Shown here piece by piece: positions 44,330 to 54,091 of a stretch of DNA of 64,000 nt. How positions within the stretch are numbered: position 1 is the first letter of the stretch; every line of letters starts with the position of its first letter. A model generated the notes under the pieces. The model was not told where the DNA came from. It did no database searches and was given only the letters and a program-made list of their open reading frames with translations. Origin of the DNA: Caryophanales bacterium UBA6768. GTDB taxonomy: Bacteria > Bacillota > Bacilli > Bacillales_D > Amphibacillaceae. Location: positions 11,622-75,621 of the forward strand of contig DKGO01000195.1 in assembly GCA_002453315.1 (NCBI GenBank), written 5' to 3'. The position numbers and the translations under genes are program-made.

Positions 44330-45469
44330 ATGTGGATAATTATAAATGAAATTCGGAAAATTTTAAACTGGAAAATACTATTGGTATTGGCTTTTGTAAA
44401 TTTGATAATATATTTCCTTCTGATTGACTTTGATATTGAGCATTATCCTAATGGTCGACCAGCGCTTGATTCGTACAAAATCGGTGTTGAAATGATTCAT
44501 AACTATGGACCTGAGATGAATGAGAAGGAATTAGCGGATTTTAAGGAGAAATACGTGATAGAAGCAGGGAAGGCTGATGAATTTTTACAGGCGCGAAATG
44601 ATGCACAAAAAGCCAGAATTACCTCTTATCACGCATTCCAAAACTCGGATCTTGATAATCAAATGGCAGAGGAATTGCACTCAAAAATTATGTTTGAGGA
44701 AGGTGTTGATTTATTCTGGGAATTACAAGAACGTGAGAGGTTGATAGAGTTCCATGATGCAAAAAATGAAATAGTTGGAAATGATTTGGAGAGTTCTGAC
44801 AGTCAACAAAAAGAACGATTGAAGGAAATAGTAACAGCTGGACATTATGCTGTCTATCCTGAAATTGCCATCATGAATTTTAAAAGTATTATGAGAAGTA
44901 TTGCCATTGCTGTCTTGGTCAGTGTCGTTCTGCTCGTTTCACCAACCCTAATACGGGACCAATCCTTACGGGTACTTGATTTACAATACACCGCCAAAAT
45001 TGGACGACCAATATTCAAGAAAAAAATGGTGGCAGGACTTATTTCTGCTTTCCTCGTAATGACTGGTTTATTGACTGTTTATTTAGCGTTGTATTCACAA
45101 AACCATCCGGAACCATTTTTTAAGATACAGATGAACACATTTATCGGAGACAATTATTGGTATGATTTCACTTTTCTACAATATATTATTCTTACGTTAC
45201 TAGCCATTTATGTATTAGGTTTTATCATCGTACTCATCAGTTTGATCGTTTCCCATTTGGCACCAAATTATATTACGGTCATTGGATTACAAGTCCCTAT
45301 TTTCTTTATTGTACTTGCCTTTGGGCTCAGTTATTTAATCGATAGGATTACAAGCATCTTGTTACCACAATGGTTCGTCCCATTATGCTATAGTATACTT
45401 CTATTGGCATCTATCTTATACATGATGACTCTCTGGAAACGTGAGAAGAAAAAGGATATTTTGCTATAG
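44330..45469 (+). CDS. ABC-2 type permease, second of a paralogous pair
   Basis: From ATG 44330 (AAGGAG ahead) the 379-residue protein repeats the layout of the previous permease: an N-terminal helix, the outer region beginning IGVEMIHNYGPEMNEKELAD, then about six helices. The upstream in-frame start at 44231 lies within the first permease gene and adds residues without homology. It is the last gene of the sigma-factor operon. Confidence 0.85.
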   Translation: MWIIINEIRKILNWKILLVLAFVNLIIYFLLIDFDIEHYPNGRPALDSYKIGVEMIHNYGPEMNEKELADFKEKYVIEAGKADEFLQARNDAQKARITSYHAFQNSDLDNQMAEELHSKIMFEEGVDLFWELQERERLIEFHDAKNEIVGNDLESSDSQQKERLKEIVTAGHYAVYPEIAIMNFKSIMRSIAIAVLVSVVLLVSPTLIRDQSLRVLDLQYTAKIGRPIFKKKMVAGLISAFLVMTGLLTVYLALYSQNHPEPFFKIQMNTFIGDNYWYDFTFLQYIILTLLAIYVLGFIIVLISLIVSHLAPNYITVIGLQVPIFFIVLAFGLSYLIDRITSILLPQWFVPLCYSILLLASILYMMTLWKREKKKDILL

Positions 45470-45617
45470 GATTGTGAAATTTACAGTGATATTAAATTAA
45501 CGTTTGAATACCAAAATTTCGTGATAATAAGACCATTCAAATGAGCTCTGTAAATGTAATTAAGATGTGTAAAATTTCTTAATGAATTTATTATCCGGAC
45601 TCATATAATATTATTAA

Positions 45618-46019
45618 TCAAACAATTGGGAGATTGAGTTGCCATGATACTCCAAACTGATCATTTATCCACCCAAATTTTTTGCTGAATCCATAGTTAT
45701 CTAGAGGCATGAGTGCCTGTCCATTCAAAATTAGTTTTTTATAAAGTGTATCAATCTCTTGTTCAGAATCACAAGTAATGTATATGGAAAACGAAGGCGT
45801 AAAAGAAAATTCATGTTTTACATTACTGTCAATGCACATGAATTCTTGCCCCTTCAAAGAAAATATCGCATGCATAACTGTTCCTTCTTCTCCAGACTCA
45901 TTTGCTTCATAATAGGTTATGCTTTTGATGCTTGAATCCTCAATAAGGGATGTGTAATACTTCATTGCTTCCTCTGCCACGCCATCTTGAAACATTAAAA
46001 ATGGAGTCACTTTTTTCAT
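45618..46019 (-). CDS. PhnB-like VOC-superfamily protein
   Basis: The 133-residue protein has the glyoxalase/VOC fold pattern of the PhnB-type branch (MKKVTPFLMFQDGVAEEAMKY, then VMHAIFSLKGQEFMCID and the closing GWINDQFGVSWQL). Members include many uncharacterised metal-binding enzymes. The specific reaction is unknown. The ribosome site is AAAGG. It follows the DUF2200 gene by 36 bases. Confidence 0.85.
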   Translation of the reverse strand: MKKVTPFLMFQDGVAEEAMKYYTSLIEDSSIKSITYYEANESGEEGTVMHAIFSLKGQEFMCIDSNVKHEFSFTPSFSIYITCDSEQEIDTLYKKLILNGQALMPLDNYGFSKKFGWINDQFGVSWQLNLPIV

Positions 46020-46055
46020 CCTTAATCAATCCTTTCTTTTTTCTTTGTGGGGATT

Positions 46056-46406
46056 TTATTTTCGTAAAATTTTTTCCATAGTCTTTCCTTTGGCTAACTC
46101 ATCGATTAATTTATCTAGGTAACGAATTTCTTGCATGGTTGATTTCTCCATATCCTCCACTCGTATACCGCAAATCACACCTTTAATCAAAGACCGTGAA
46201 GGATTCATTTGGGGCGCTTCTGAAAAAAAAGTCTCAAAGTCTGTTTGTTTTTCTAATTGTGTTTCAAATCCTTCCTGGCTGTATCCAGTTAACCACCTAA
46301 TGATTTCGTCAACCTCTTTTTTTGTACGCCCCTTTTTCTCTGCCTTAGTTACATAATGCGGATAGACACTAGCAAAGCTCATCGTATAAATCTTAGGTTT
46401 ACTCAT
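46056..46406 (-). CDS. DUF2200 family protein
   Basis: The 116-residue cytosolic protein matches the DUF2200 pattern: [33 protein letters not shown], and [20 protein letters not shown]. Function is unknown. GGAGG lies ahead of the start, though at a longer spacing than usual. It probably forms a two-gene unit with the PhnB-like gene. Confidence 0.85.
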   Translation of the reverse strand: MSKPKIYTMSFASVYPHYVTKAEKKGRTKKEVDEIIRWLTGYSQEGFETQLEKQTDFETFFSEAPQMNPSRSLIKGVICGIRVEDMEKSTMQEIRYLDKLIDELAKGKTMEKILRK

Positions 46407-46539
46407 GGTATATCGATATCCTCCTTTAATTATTCTGTTAAATGTTCTTACTATTAAAATTAGGGTAGTCCAAATTAAAAGGATAATTTAATGTTCTGTA
46501 ACTGTTTATGAAAAATCCTTATAATTACTTAATTTTAGC

Positions 46540-48309
46540 TTAAATGAAAAAATAGACTGTTGATATCGTCATGACTAAAAAAATTAAATTGAGCGGTAAA
46601 CCTACTTTTAAGTAATCACTGAACTTGTAGCCCCCAGGACCATAAACAATTAAATTTGTTTGGTATCCAATAGGAGTAGAAAAGCTTGCTGATGCTGCTA
46701 TTGCGACAACAATTGCTAACATCGTCGGTTCAATACTTATAAATTCTGCTATCTTGATGGCGATTGGAAGGACAATCACGGCAGCGGCTGTATTCGTCAC
46801 TATTTCCGTTAATATGTTTGTTACTAAGTATACGCTAACTAGAAGCCCAATGACACCAAAGCTTTCCGCTACTAAATGTATGATGGTATTGGCAATTAAA
46901 TCTGCAGTTCCCGATGATTCTATCACGAATCCTATACCTAACGATGAAACGATTAACAGTAATACTTGAAAGTGCATCGTTTCTCTCATTTTTTCTTTAT
47001 CAAATAAATTAAATAATAAAAACAATGTCGTTAGTATAAGTGCCGCCTCAAACATTGATACAATACCTAATGTTACAATCGTGATCATTGCGATAAATCC
47101 ACTAATAGAAAGGATGACTTGATTTCTAGAAAGTAATTTTCTTTTTGGTAAATTTGTTAACGTATAAAAGTCATTATTTTTATACGCTAATTCCTCAAAC
47201 CTTTCTCCGGCCAACATTAGGAGCACATCTCCAGGCTTCACAATGACTTCCCCAACATTCTTATTGATGGATTCATTGTTTCGATGTACTGCTACAATGG
47301 ATGCATCATATTTCGTTCTAAAGTCTGAATACTTTATTTTTCTATGTAACATAGAGGCATCATGTGAAACGACACCTTCTATTAATTTAGAATCATCTGT
47401 TTCAAGGGAATTGATTGATATATCAGCACTTGTTTTAATCAGAAGGTTCTTTATTTCGCCGATTTTTTCCAATCCTTCAAGTGTACCAGTGAACACTAAA
47501 ATATCCTTTTCTTGTATTTTTTCTGTTAAATTTACCGGAGATATATTTTCTTTTTCCCTGATAATTTTTAATAAATACACGCCGTCTAATTTTTGAAACT
47601 CCTTAGAAGTAACTGTTTTATTAATTAATACACAATCTTTTTTTATTTCTGCCTCGTAAAGAAATTTCCTACCATCATTGTATCTATTTTCTATTGTCGT
47701 TTTATTTTCAGGCAATAATTTGTATCCGATGGAAAGCAGATAAATAACCCCGAAAATAGAACCGAGGGCAGCATAAGGGGCTAATTCAAAAAAGGTAAAC
47801 CCCCGCAGTTCCTTTTCAACTAACCATCCGTGTACTACTAGGTTAGTAGAGGTGCCAATAATTGTAAACATACCTCCAAAAATCGTTGCATATGAAACTG
47901 ATAAAAGTAATTTACTTGCGTTAATATTTTTCTTATTGCACCAATCTTGTAGGGAAGAAACCATCATAATGACAATTGGTGTGTTATTAAAGAATGCCGA
48001 CATCCCTATCAAAGGGAATGTAATACTTGCTAGGGCTCCTTTTCCTGAATTTGTTTTCTTTAAAATTTTTTGGAGTAAAGAATCTATTACATTAGTACGC
48101 TCGATGACAGAGGTGATTAAAAATAATAGTGCTAACGTTAATACCCCTTCATTCGAAACCATTCTCATGATATCCGGTGTAGTAATATATCCTAATATAA
48201 AAAATATAATCAAAGCCGTAAATGCGATTAGTGATGGATGCTTTATTTCCAAGAACATTGCAATGAACATTAATAATACGATAGCTATAATGATCGTTTT
48301 TGATATCAT
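46540..48309 (-). CDS. SLC13/DASS-family permease with two RCK_C domains
   Basis: The 589-residue protein has an N-terminal block of membrane helices with SAFFNNTPIVIMM and the matching C-terminal SASFSTPIGYQTNLIVYGPGGY, which are the two helical-hairpin signatures of the divalent anion/sodium symporter superfamily. Between them are two TrkA-C (RCK_C) domains (about residues 200-370), which in this branch regulate transport. Substrate could be sulfate, a dicarboxylate or another anion. GAGAGGT precedes the ATG. It stands alone. Confidence 0.9.
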   Translation of the reverse strand: MISKTIIIAIVLLMFIAMFLEIKHPSLIAFTALIIFFILGYITTPDIMRMVSNEGVLTLALLFLITSVIERTNVIDSLLQKILKKTNSGKGALASITFPLIGMSAFFNNTPIVIMMVSSLQDWCNKKNINASKLLLSVSYATIFGGMFTIIGTSTNLVVHGWLVEKELRGFTFFELAPYAALGSIFGVIYLLSIGYKLLPENKTTIENRYNDGRKFLYEAEIKKDCVLINKTVTSKEFQKLDGVYLLKIIREKENISPVNLTEKIQEKDILVFTGTLEGLEKIGEIKNLLIKTSADISINSLETDDSKLIEGVVSHDASMLHRKIKYSDFRTKYDASIVAVHRNNESINKNVGEVIVKPGDVLLMLAGERFEELAYKNNDFYTLTNLPKRKLLSRNQVILSISGFIAMITIVTLGIVSMFEAALILTTLFLLFNLFDKEKMRETMHFQVLLLIVSSLGIGFVIESSGTADLIANTIIHLVAESFGVIGLLVSVYLVTNILTEIVTNTAAAVIVLPIAIKIAEFISIEPTMLAIVVAIAASASFSTPIGYQTNLIVYGPGGYKFSDYLKVGLPLNLIFLVMTISTVYFFI

Positions 48310-48531
48310 ATTGCCGACCTCTCTTTTCAGATGGTAATCCTTATTTTATGCTATTTTGTTAAAATACTAAACAAAATCGGTAAGATAGTCCATTGGAAAT
48401 AACATTTATTTAATAGTAATCTTGTTTTTTATATATTGGGCTTCCTTTATATACAGTGTAGCATGAACAAATTCGTTGATAGTACTGTCACTAATTTGAG
48501 CCATAGACTCCTTACTATCAGTTAAAAGAAA

Positions 48532-48571
48532 AAGAACTAGCATTTAATTGTAGATAGCTAGTTCTTTTTTT
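48532..48571. terminator. Terminator overlapping the 3' end of the DUF1450 gene
   Basis: AAGAACTAGC (48532-48541) pairs perfectly with GCTAGTTCTT (48557-48566), with A/T runs at both sides. The right arm lies in the last codons of the minus-strand gene. Confidence 0.75.
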
Positions 48572-48789
48572 ATAGCTTGTCGAATTTTCTCCAAACATTG
48601 TTCAGGTGTCCTTCCTGCAATCAATTTACCATTCACATGGGCAAAAGGGCTTCTAGCACATAGCCCACAATAAGAAAGACATTGATTGATGACAACTGCT
48701 ACTTCAGGAAATTCTTTTTCTAACAATGTTTCTATATCTAATATGGTTAATTGATTTGCACTACAAACATCGACAATAACAATTCCCAT
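48544..48789 (-). CDS. DUF1450 family protein (YuzB-like)
   Basis: The 81-residue protein has conserved cysteines in INQCLSYCGLCARSPFAHVNG and C9, consistent with a thioredoxin-fold protein that might bind a metal or Fe-S centre. It resembles Bacillus YuzB. Function is unknown. A hairpin terminator starts within its stop region. Confidence 0.88.
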   Translation of the reverse strand: MGIVIVDVCSANQLTILDIETLLEKEFPEVAVVINQCLSYCGLCARSPFAHVNGKLIAGRTPEQCLEKIRQAIKKELAIYN

Positions 48790-48946
48790 CTAAACCACAA
48801 ACCTTCTTCATAGTTATTTTATTTGTAACATAATAGAAAATATGTTGCAATCTTATCACATCAATATAACATTATAGTGATAAATATTGTAATTTATATG
48901 ATTTAAGCATAAAATAGGCTTAAGATTAAAAAAGGAGAATTTTAAA

Positions 48947-49858
48947 ATGAAATCATTAAGTAAGTTATTGGGCATAGTGTTAATTGCCTTGAGTGTGGTT
49001 TTTACAGGCTCAATTATCGCAAATGCCGATGACCAAGTAATTGACGAATTTGCCGGAGAACCGATTGTTGTTTATGGCGCAAATTTAAGTGATGCACAAA
49101 AAAGTGAAGTAAGAGACATACTAAATGTTAATACAGAAATAGACCATGAATTGACAGTATCTGGACAGGATAATGCAAACTATATAGGTGGAAACCCTAA
49201 TTCTAATATGTTCTCTTCTGCCAAAATTACCCATGAAAAAAGCGGACATGGCATTGTAATTGACATCATTACACCAGAGAATATAACACAAGTAACGAGT
49301 GATATGTACTTAAATGCTCTCATTACTGCTGGTGTAGAAAATGCAAAGGTAGAAGTAGCATCACCACTTCAAGTGACTGGTCATTCAGCACTTGCCGGTA
49401 TTTATAAGGCATATGATGCTGTTGGCGAGGAACTTGATTCAGAGCGAATGAAAGTAGCGAATGATGAACTTGAAATTACAACAGAGCTATCTGATAGAGA
49501 AGGATTATCAGATGAGAAGATAGCTAGTATTATGGCTGAAATTAAAAAGATTATTGCTGAAGAAAAACCCGCTACTAGAGAAGATGTAGAAAGAATCGTA
49601 GAAGATAAGCTTGCCGAAATGGGTGTCAATTTGAGTGATGAGGACAAGCAATTACTCATTGATTTATTTGATCGTCTGAAAGATTTGGATATCGATTTTG
49701 ATCAATTAAAAGACCAATTAAACGACATTGCTTCTTCGATTACTGATAAATTAGACGATATGAATATTGAAATTGATGAAGGATTTTTTAATAAAATTTT
49801 AGAAGTTATTAATAATATTATTAGTAGTATTGCCAGTTTATTTGGTTCTAAAGGTTAA
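48947..49858 (+). CDS. Secreted DUF1002 protein (YpuA-like)
   Basis: The 303-residue protein has a signal peptide cleaved after about residue 27 (IIANA-DD), then a DUF1002 domain with EPIVVYGANLSDAQKSEVRDIL and SDMYLNALITAGVENAKVEVASP. The C-terminal 120 residues are acidic and helical, likely coiled-coil. YpuA in Bacillus belongs to the cell-envelope stress regulon, but no such promoter is claimed here. AAAAGGAG precedes the ATG. Its molecular role is unknown. Confidence 0.88.
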   Translation: MKSLSKLLGIVLIALSVVFTGSIIANADDQVIDEFAGEPIVVYGANLSDAQKSEVRDILNVNTEIDHELTVSGQDNANYIGGNPNSNMFSSAKITHEKSGHGIVIDIITPENITQVTSDMYLNALITAGVENAKVEVASPLQVTGHSALAGIYKAYDAVGEELDSERMKVANDELEITTELSDREGLSDEKIASIMAEIKKIIAEEKPATREDVERIVEDKLAEMGVNLSDEDKQLLIDLFDRLKDLDIDFDQLKDQLNDIASSITDKLDDMNIEIDEGFFNKILEVINNIISSIASLFGSKG

Positions 49859-50080
49859 TTTTTAAATAAATAAAGATGACGGCATTGTCTGTTAAGTAGT
49901 TCAATTTCGGGGTACACGGTTTTAATTGTACTTCGAAGATGAACTTCTTTTTTGTTCAATCTAACATAAACCTTGTGGATTGCATTAAGTTTATGTAACA
50001 ATAAACATATAAGAATATATGGATGATGTTTCGGTTTATATCGGTCGGGATTGGGAATTAATATGAATGGAGGAATGGCA

Positions 50081-50386
50081 ATGAAGAAATTTGGATTGTA
50101 CAACAAATTTACTACTGTTGAAGGGAAAAGGGATGTTTTGGTAGAAATACTGTTGGAAGCATCGAAATCGATGGAAGAATTAGATGATTGTCTGTTGTAT
50201 GTCGTTAGTGTAGATGATGAGAATTCTGATTCAGTTTATGTTTACGAAGTTTGGAGTGATGAGAATGCCCATCGGGCTTCTTTGTCAATGGAGGCTTCCC
50301 AGATATTAATCCAAAAAGCCAAACCAATCATTACTGGAATGAAGAAGATTAATACAACGTTACCCGTTGGTGGAAAGGGTATTTGA
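50081..50386 (+). CDS. Putative quinol monooxygenase, ABM domain (YgiN-like)
   Basis: The 101-residue protein is a single dimeric alpha/beta barrel (ABM) domain: KFTTVEGKRDVLVEILLEA, LYVVSVDDENSDSVYVYEVWSD. Related proteins oxidise quinols or polyketides or degrade heme. The ATG at 50081 is preferred because GGAGG (50069-50073) lies seven bases before it; TTG 50051 is farther upstream of this site. Confidence 0.82.
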   Translation: MKKFGLYNKFTTVEGKRDVLVEILLEASKSMEELDDCLLYVVSVDDENSDSVYVYEVWSDENAHRASLSMEASQILIQKAKPIITGMKKINTTLPVGGKGI

Positions 50387-50423
50387 AGTTTAGGGTTGGA
50401 TTTATATTTACATTAGGATTATG

Positions 50424-50472
50424 AATGACGACGATACTATGTATTCAGTTTTACGCTATCGTCATTATTTTG
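50424..50472 (+). terminator. Intrinsic terminator after the ABM-domain gene
   Basis: AATGACGA and TCGTCATT form a perfect 8-bp stem with a long loop, followed by ATTTTG. The rest of the gap 50387-50705 holds only weak dyads and the minus-strand terminator at 50602-50634. Confidence 0.6.
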
Positions 50473-50601
50473 CATAATTTATTTTGGAATTTTTGAAATA
50501 TGAAAGATTGTTATTAAGTAAATGAGTGTCACTTTGGTGTGACGGCAACGGAAGTTTAATACCTAGAGTGATAGAACTTCACGTTTTATTATATCGTTAG
50601 T

Positions 50602-50634
50602 AAAAAAAAGAACATCAATACTATAGGATGTTCC
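50602..50634 (-). terminator. Intrinsic terminator for the amidohydrolase gene
   Basis: On the minus strand GAACATC and GATGTTC form a stem around a 10-base loop followed by eight or nine T residues. Confidence 0.8.
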
Positions 50635-50705
50635 ATTCAACTTACATTTTTACTTTGTTTCCGACAGTAGTATCTAGTAGACTTGCCGTCAACTTTTTTC
50701 AAACT

Positions 50706-52283
50706 TCAAATATCATCATTTTCATAGACTATTTTCCCCGCAACAACTGTTTTCAATACTTTCGTATTTAACATAGCCTCTTCACTTACAAGAAATAGAT
50801 TATGATCAAGAATAGTAAAATCAGCATCAAATCCGATGTTAAGTTTACCACGTTGATTAGATTTACCTATTGATTCCGCATTACCAGCTGTAAATAAACG
50901 AATAGCCTCGAATCTACTTAATTTTTCCATAGGTAAATAGCCGTCATGTTGCTCAGTAGGCTTTTTCCTGAAGATGGCACTATAAATGCCAAGTATTGGG
51001 TTAGGGTCTTCAATTGGAGCATCAGAACCCCCTCCACAAATAAAGCCTTCATTAATCAACTTCTTCCAAGCATAAGTCCATTTTAATCTATCTGTTGTTA
51101 AGCAATCTAGTACCCAAGGAAAATCTGAAACGACGAAGGTAGGCTGAATATCTAAGACGACGGGAAGCCCCTTCATTCGGTTGACTAAATCATCTCGTAA
51201 AATATTGACGTGGATAAGACGATCGAACTTTCCTTCTGGGGCGGGATGTCTTTCTATTGCATCTAACCCTTTTTCAATCGCTTGATCACCAATCATATGG
51301 ATGGCAACTGCTTGACCATATTTCCTGGCCATAGCAACTAGTTCATCTATTTCCTTATCTGTTAAAACGGCTGTTCCAAAGTTTTCCCCATCATCTTCAT
51401 AAGGATTACTTAATAAAGCTGTGCGACCACCTAACGAACCATCAATAAAAAACTTCATTTCACCGGGTACAATCCAAGGATCATCATAAGTTAACTTTTT
51501 CTCCATTATATCGATGAAATTATTTGATCGGAACATTAAATGGACACGAAAGTTTTTATTTTGTCCAATGACTTTTTTAAAAGCATTGAATGGTGCGAGA
51601 AAATTTTCATTATATCCCAAATCGTCAGTCACAGCCCCTGTTAAACCAAGTGAAAGCAAATGTTCAACAGAAGTTTGTAATGCCGTTGTCAACCATTCTT
51701 CTGTTGGATTAGGAATGAGCCCTAATATTCGGTGCATTGCGCCTTCTTTTACATAGCCTGTAGGTTCACCATGTTCATCCCGTTCAATGACACCGTCCTC
51801 GGGATCAGGTGTTTCCCTTGTTATACCTGCTAATTGTAATGCCTTTGAATTTACAATTGCGACATGATGACAAGTTCTGATTAATATCATCGGAGAATTT
51901 GTCACATGATCTAGTTCATATCGAGTGAAGATCTTTTTATCGGGAAACATATTTTCATCCCAGCCTTCACCAATAAACCATTCGTCTGCTGATAAATTAG
52001 GATAAGCATTCTCAAGCATGACCATCATTTCTGTTGATGAGGTGACATTTGATAAATCCAATCGTAGTAATTTTTGTCCATGTGCAATCATATGCATATG
52101 GCTATCAGTAAAGCCTGGATATAAATATGCTCCTTTTAAATCAATTTTCTTTTCGGCCTTGTTTTTTAACATGTCAAATGTGCCAATGTCTACAATTTTG
52201 CCATTTTCAGTCAACAATGCTTCAATTGTTTCGGACTTACTATTCATCGTAAAAAGGCTGCCATTATACCATAATGTTTTCAA
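50706..52283 (-). CDS. Metal-dependent amidohydrolase (YtcJ-like)
   Basis: The 525-residue protein belongs to the amidohydrolase_3 branch: YPGFTDSHMHM gives the first two metal histidines, and EGWDENMFP, IHMIGDQAIE and GGGSDAPIEDPNP supply further metal or catalytic residues. Members act on formamides and N-acyl compounds; the substrate here is unknown. It begins at TTG 52283. The ABC-F gene ykpA lies 36 bases upstream on the same strand. Confidence 0.88.
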   Translation of the reverse strand: MKTLWYNGSLFTMNSKSETIEALLTENGKIVDIGTFDMLKNKAEKKIDLKGAYLYPGFTDSHMHMIAHGQKLLRLDLSNVTSSTEMMVMLENAYPNLSADEWFIGEGWDENMFPDKKIFTRYELDHVTNSPMILIRTCHHVAIVNSKALQLAGITRETPDPEDGVIERDEHGEPTGYVKEGAMHRILGLIPNPTEEWLTTALQTSVEHLLSLGLTGAVTDDLGYNENFLAPFNAFKKVIGQNKNFRVHLMFRSNNFIDIMEKKLTYDDPWIVPGEMKFFIDGSLGGRTALLSNPYEDDGENFGTAVLTDKEIDELVAMARKYGQAVAIHMIGDQAIEKGLDAIERHPAPEGKFDRLIHVNILRDDLVNRMKGLPVVLDIQPTFVVSDFPWVLDCLTTDRLKWTYAWKKLINEGFICGGGSDAPIEDPNPILGIYSAIFRKKPTEQHDGYLPMEKLSRFEAIRLFTAGNAESIGKSNQRGKLNIGFDADFTILDHNLFLVSEEAMLNTKVLKTVVAGKIVYENDDI

Positions 52284-52319
52284 GTGTATTCACCACCATT
52301 TGTCTAATTGTTCCGCTGT

Positions 52320-53942
52320 TTAATTTACATACATTTCCTCAATAGTTTTTTGTAATTCAAAATCCCTCGTATAATCATCATAGCGCATCACTTTATCGAC
52401 AATACCACTTGGAGTAATTTCTATCAATCGATTAGCAATACTATTAACAAACTGATGGTCACTAGAAGTAAATAAAATCGATCCTTTAAATTTAATTAGC
52501 CCATTGTTTAACGCTGTTATTGACTCTAAATCTAAGTGACTGGTCGGCTCATCAAAAATTAATACGTTAGCATTTGATAACATCATCTTTGATAGCATAC
52601 AGCGAACTTTTTCTCCACCTGATAAGACATTGGCTTGTTTTAATGCCTCTTCACCGGAAAATAACATTCGGCCCAAAAAGCTTCTTAAAAAAGTCTCTGT
52701 TTCATCCTCAGGGGAAAATTGTCTTAACCAATCTACTAATGGTAATGAATTATTATCGAAATATGCAGAGTTATCTTTTGGAAAATATGATCGTGATGTT
52801 GTCACTCCCCAATGAAATTCACCGGCATCTGTTTCCATTTCCCCCGTTAAAATTTGGAAAAGAGTTGTATTAACTAAATCATTTTTGCTAACGAAGGCGA
52901 CTTTTTCATTTCTATTGATAATGAAGGAAACATCATCTAAAATCTTTTGTCCATTTATTGTCTTCGTGAGGCCGTTTACCCGTAGCAGATCATTACCGAT
53001 TTCTCGTTCAGCATTAAAGGCAACATATGGATAACGTCGGGAGGATGGTTGAATATCATCTAATGTAATACTTTCTAACAATTTACGCCTTGAAGTGGCT
53101 TGTTTTGATTTTGAAGCATTCGCACTAAATCGGGCAATAAATGCTTGTAAATCTTTCATCTTTTCTTCCTTTTTCTTGTTTTCCTCTTTTGCCATTTTAG
53201 CGGCCAATTGGCTGGATTCATACCAAAAGTCGTAATTTCCAATATAAATTTGTATTTTACCAAAATCAACATCCGCAATATGTGTACAAACCTTATTGAG
53301 AAAATGGCGGTCATGTGATACGACGATGACGGTATTTTCAAAGTGTAATAAGAAATCCTCCAACCAGTGGATGGCTTGAATATCTAGTCCGTTCGTTGGC
53401 TCGTCCAACAGTAGAACATCCGGGTTCCCGAACAAAGCCTGGGCAAGTAATACTTTTACTTTATCTTCGATTTTTAAATCTGCCATCTTTTTTTCATGAA
53501 GTGCTTCCCCTACCCCAAGGCCTGTTAATAAAATAGCGGCATCAGAATGGGCCTCCCAGCCATTTAATTCAGCAAATTCCGCTTCTAATTCGGCTGCCTT
53601 CATACCATCTTCTTCGGTGAAATCTGTTTTTAAATAAATGGCATCTTTCTCGTGCATAACCTTATATAAACGTTCATGTCCCATTAACACAGTTTCTAAT
53701 ACTTGTTCATCTTCAAAGGCAAAATGGTCCTGTTTCAAAACAGCCATTCTTTTGCCTGAGTCCAATGAAACATGTCCTTTTTGTGGCTCAATTTCACCAG
53801 CTAAAATTTTTAAAAAAGTTGATTTACCAGCACCATTGGCACCGATAACACCATAACAGTTTCCACTATTAAACTGAATATTAACATTTTCAAAAAGTTT
53901 TTTGTCTCCGAATCGTAGACTAACGTCAGTAACTGAAATCAT
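52320..53942 (-). CDS. ykpA: ABC-F ATPase YkpA
   Basis: The 540-residue soluble protein has two ATPase cassettes (GANGAGKST at the first; LSGGEKVR and IFDEPTSHLDLES at the second) joined by a charged linker (about residues 225-310). The second Walker A region reads SKNDLVNTT, a degenerate form often seen in this subfamily. ABC-F proteins bind the ribosomal E site and rescue stalled translation. The ATG at 53942 with GGAGG ahead gives the same 540-residue length as Bacillus YkpA; ATG 53957 would include the ribosome site. Confidence 0.92.
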   Translation of the reverse strand: MISVTDVSLRFGDKKLFENVNIQFNSGNCYGVIGANGAGKSTFLKILAGEIEPQKGHVSLDSGKRMAVLKQDHFAFEDEQVLETVLMGHERLYKVMHEKDAIYLKTDFTEEDGMKAAELEAEFAELNGWEAHSDAAILLTGLGVGEALHEKKMADLKIEDKVKVLLAQALFGNPDVLLLDEPTNGLDIQAIHWLEDFLLHFENTVIVVSHDRHFLNKVCTHIADVDFGKIQIYIGNYDFWYESSQLAAKMAKEENKKKEEKMKDLQAFIARFSANASKSKQATSRRKLLESITLDDIQPSSRRYPYVAFNAEREIGNDLLRVNGLTKTINGQKILDDVSFIINRNEKVAFVSKNDLVNTTLFQILTGEMETDAGEFHWGVTTSRSYFPKDNSAYFDNNSLPLVDWLRQFSPEDETETFLRSFLGRMLFSGEEALKQANVLSGGEKVRCMLSKMMLSNANVLIFDEPTSHLDLESITALNNGLIKFKGSILFTSSDHQFVNSIANRLIEITPSGIVDKVMRYDDYTRDFELQKTIEEMYVN

Positions 53943-54091
53943 AAGTAAATCCTCCAATATAATTGTCTCACAGTTAGGTTAAGGCAATATAACTATTTCG
54001 TCAATATTTATGAAAGGGCTATGTAAATAGTTAGAATATTGCTATAATATAAATGAGAAGCTGGCTAGACTAACTTCAATGGGAGGTTAAC

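Noticed and set aside
47852..48337. 161-residue plus-strand frame inside the SLC13 gene
   Set aside because: Antisense shadow of a conserved membrane-protein gene; no ribosome site or recognisable domain.
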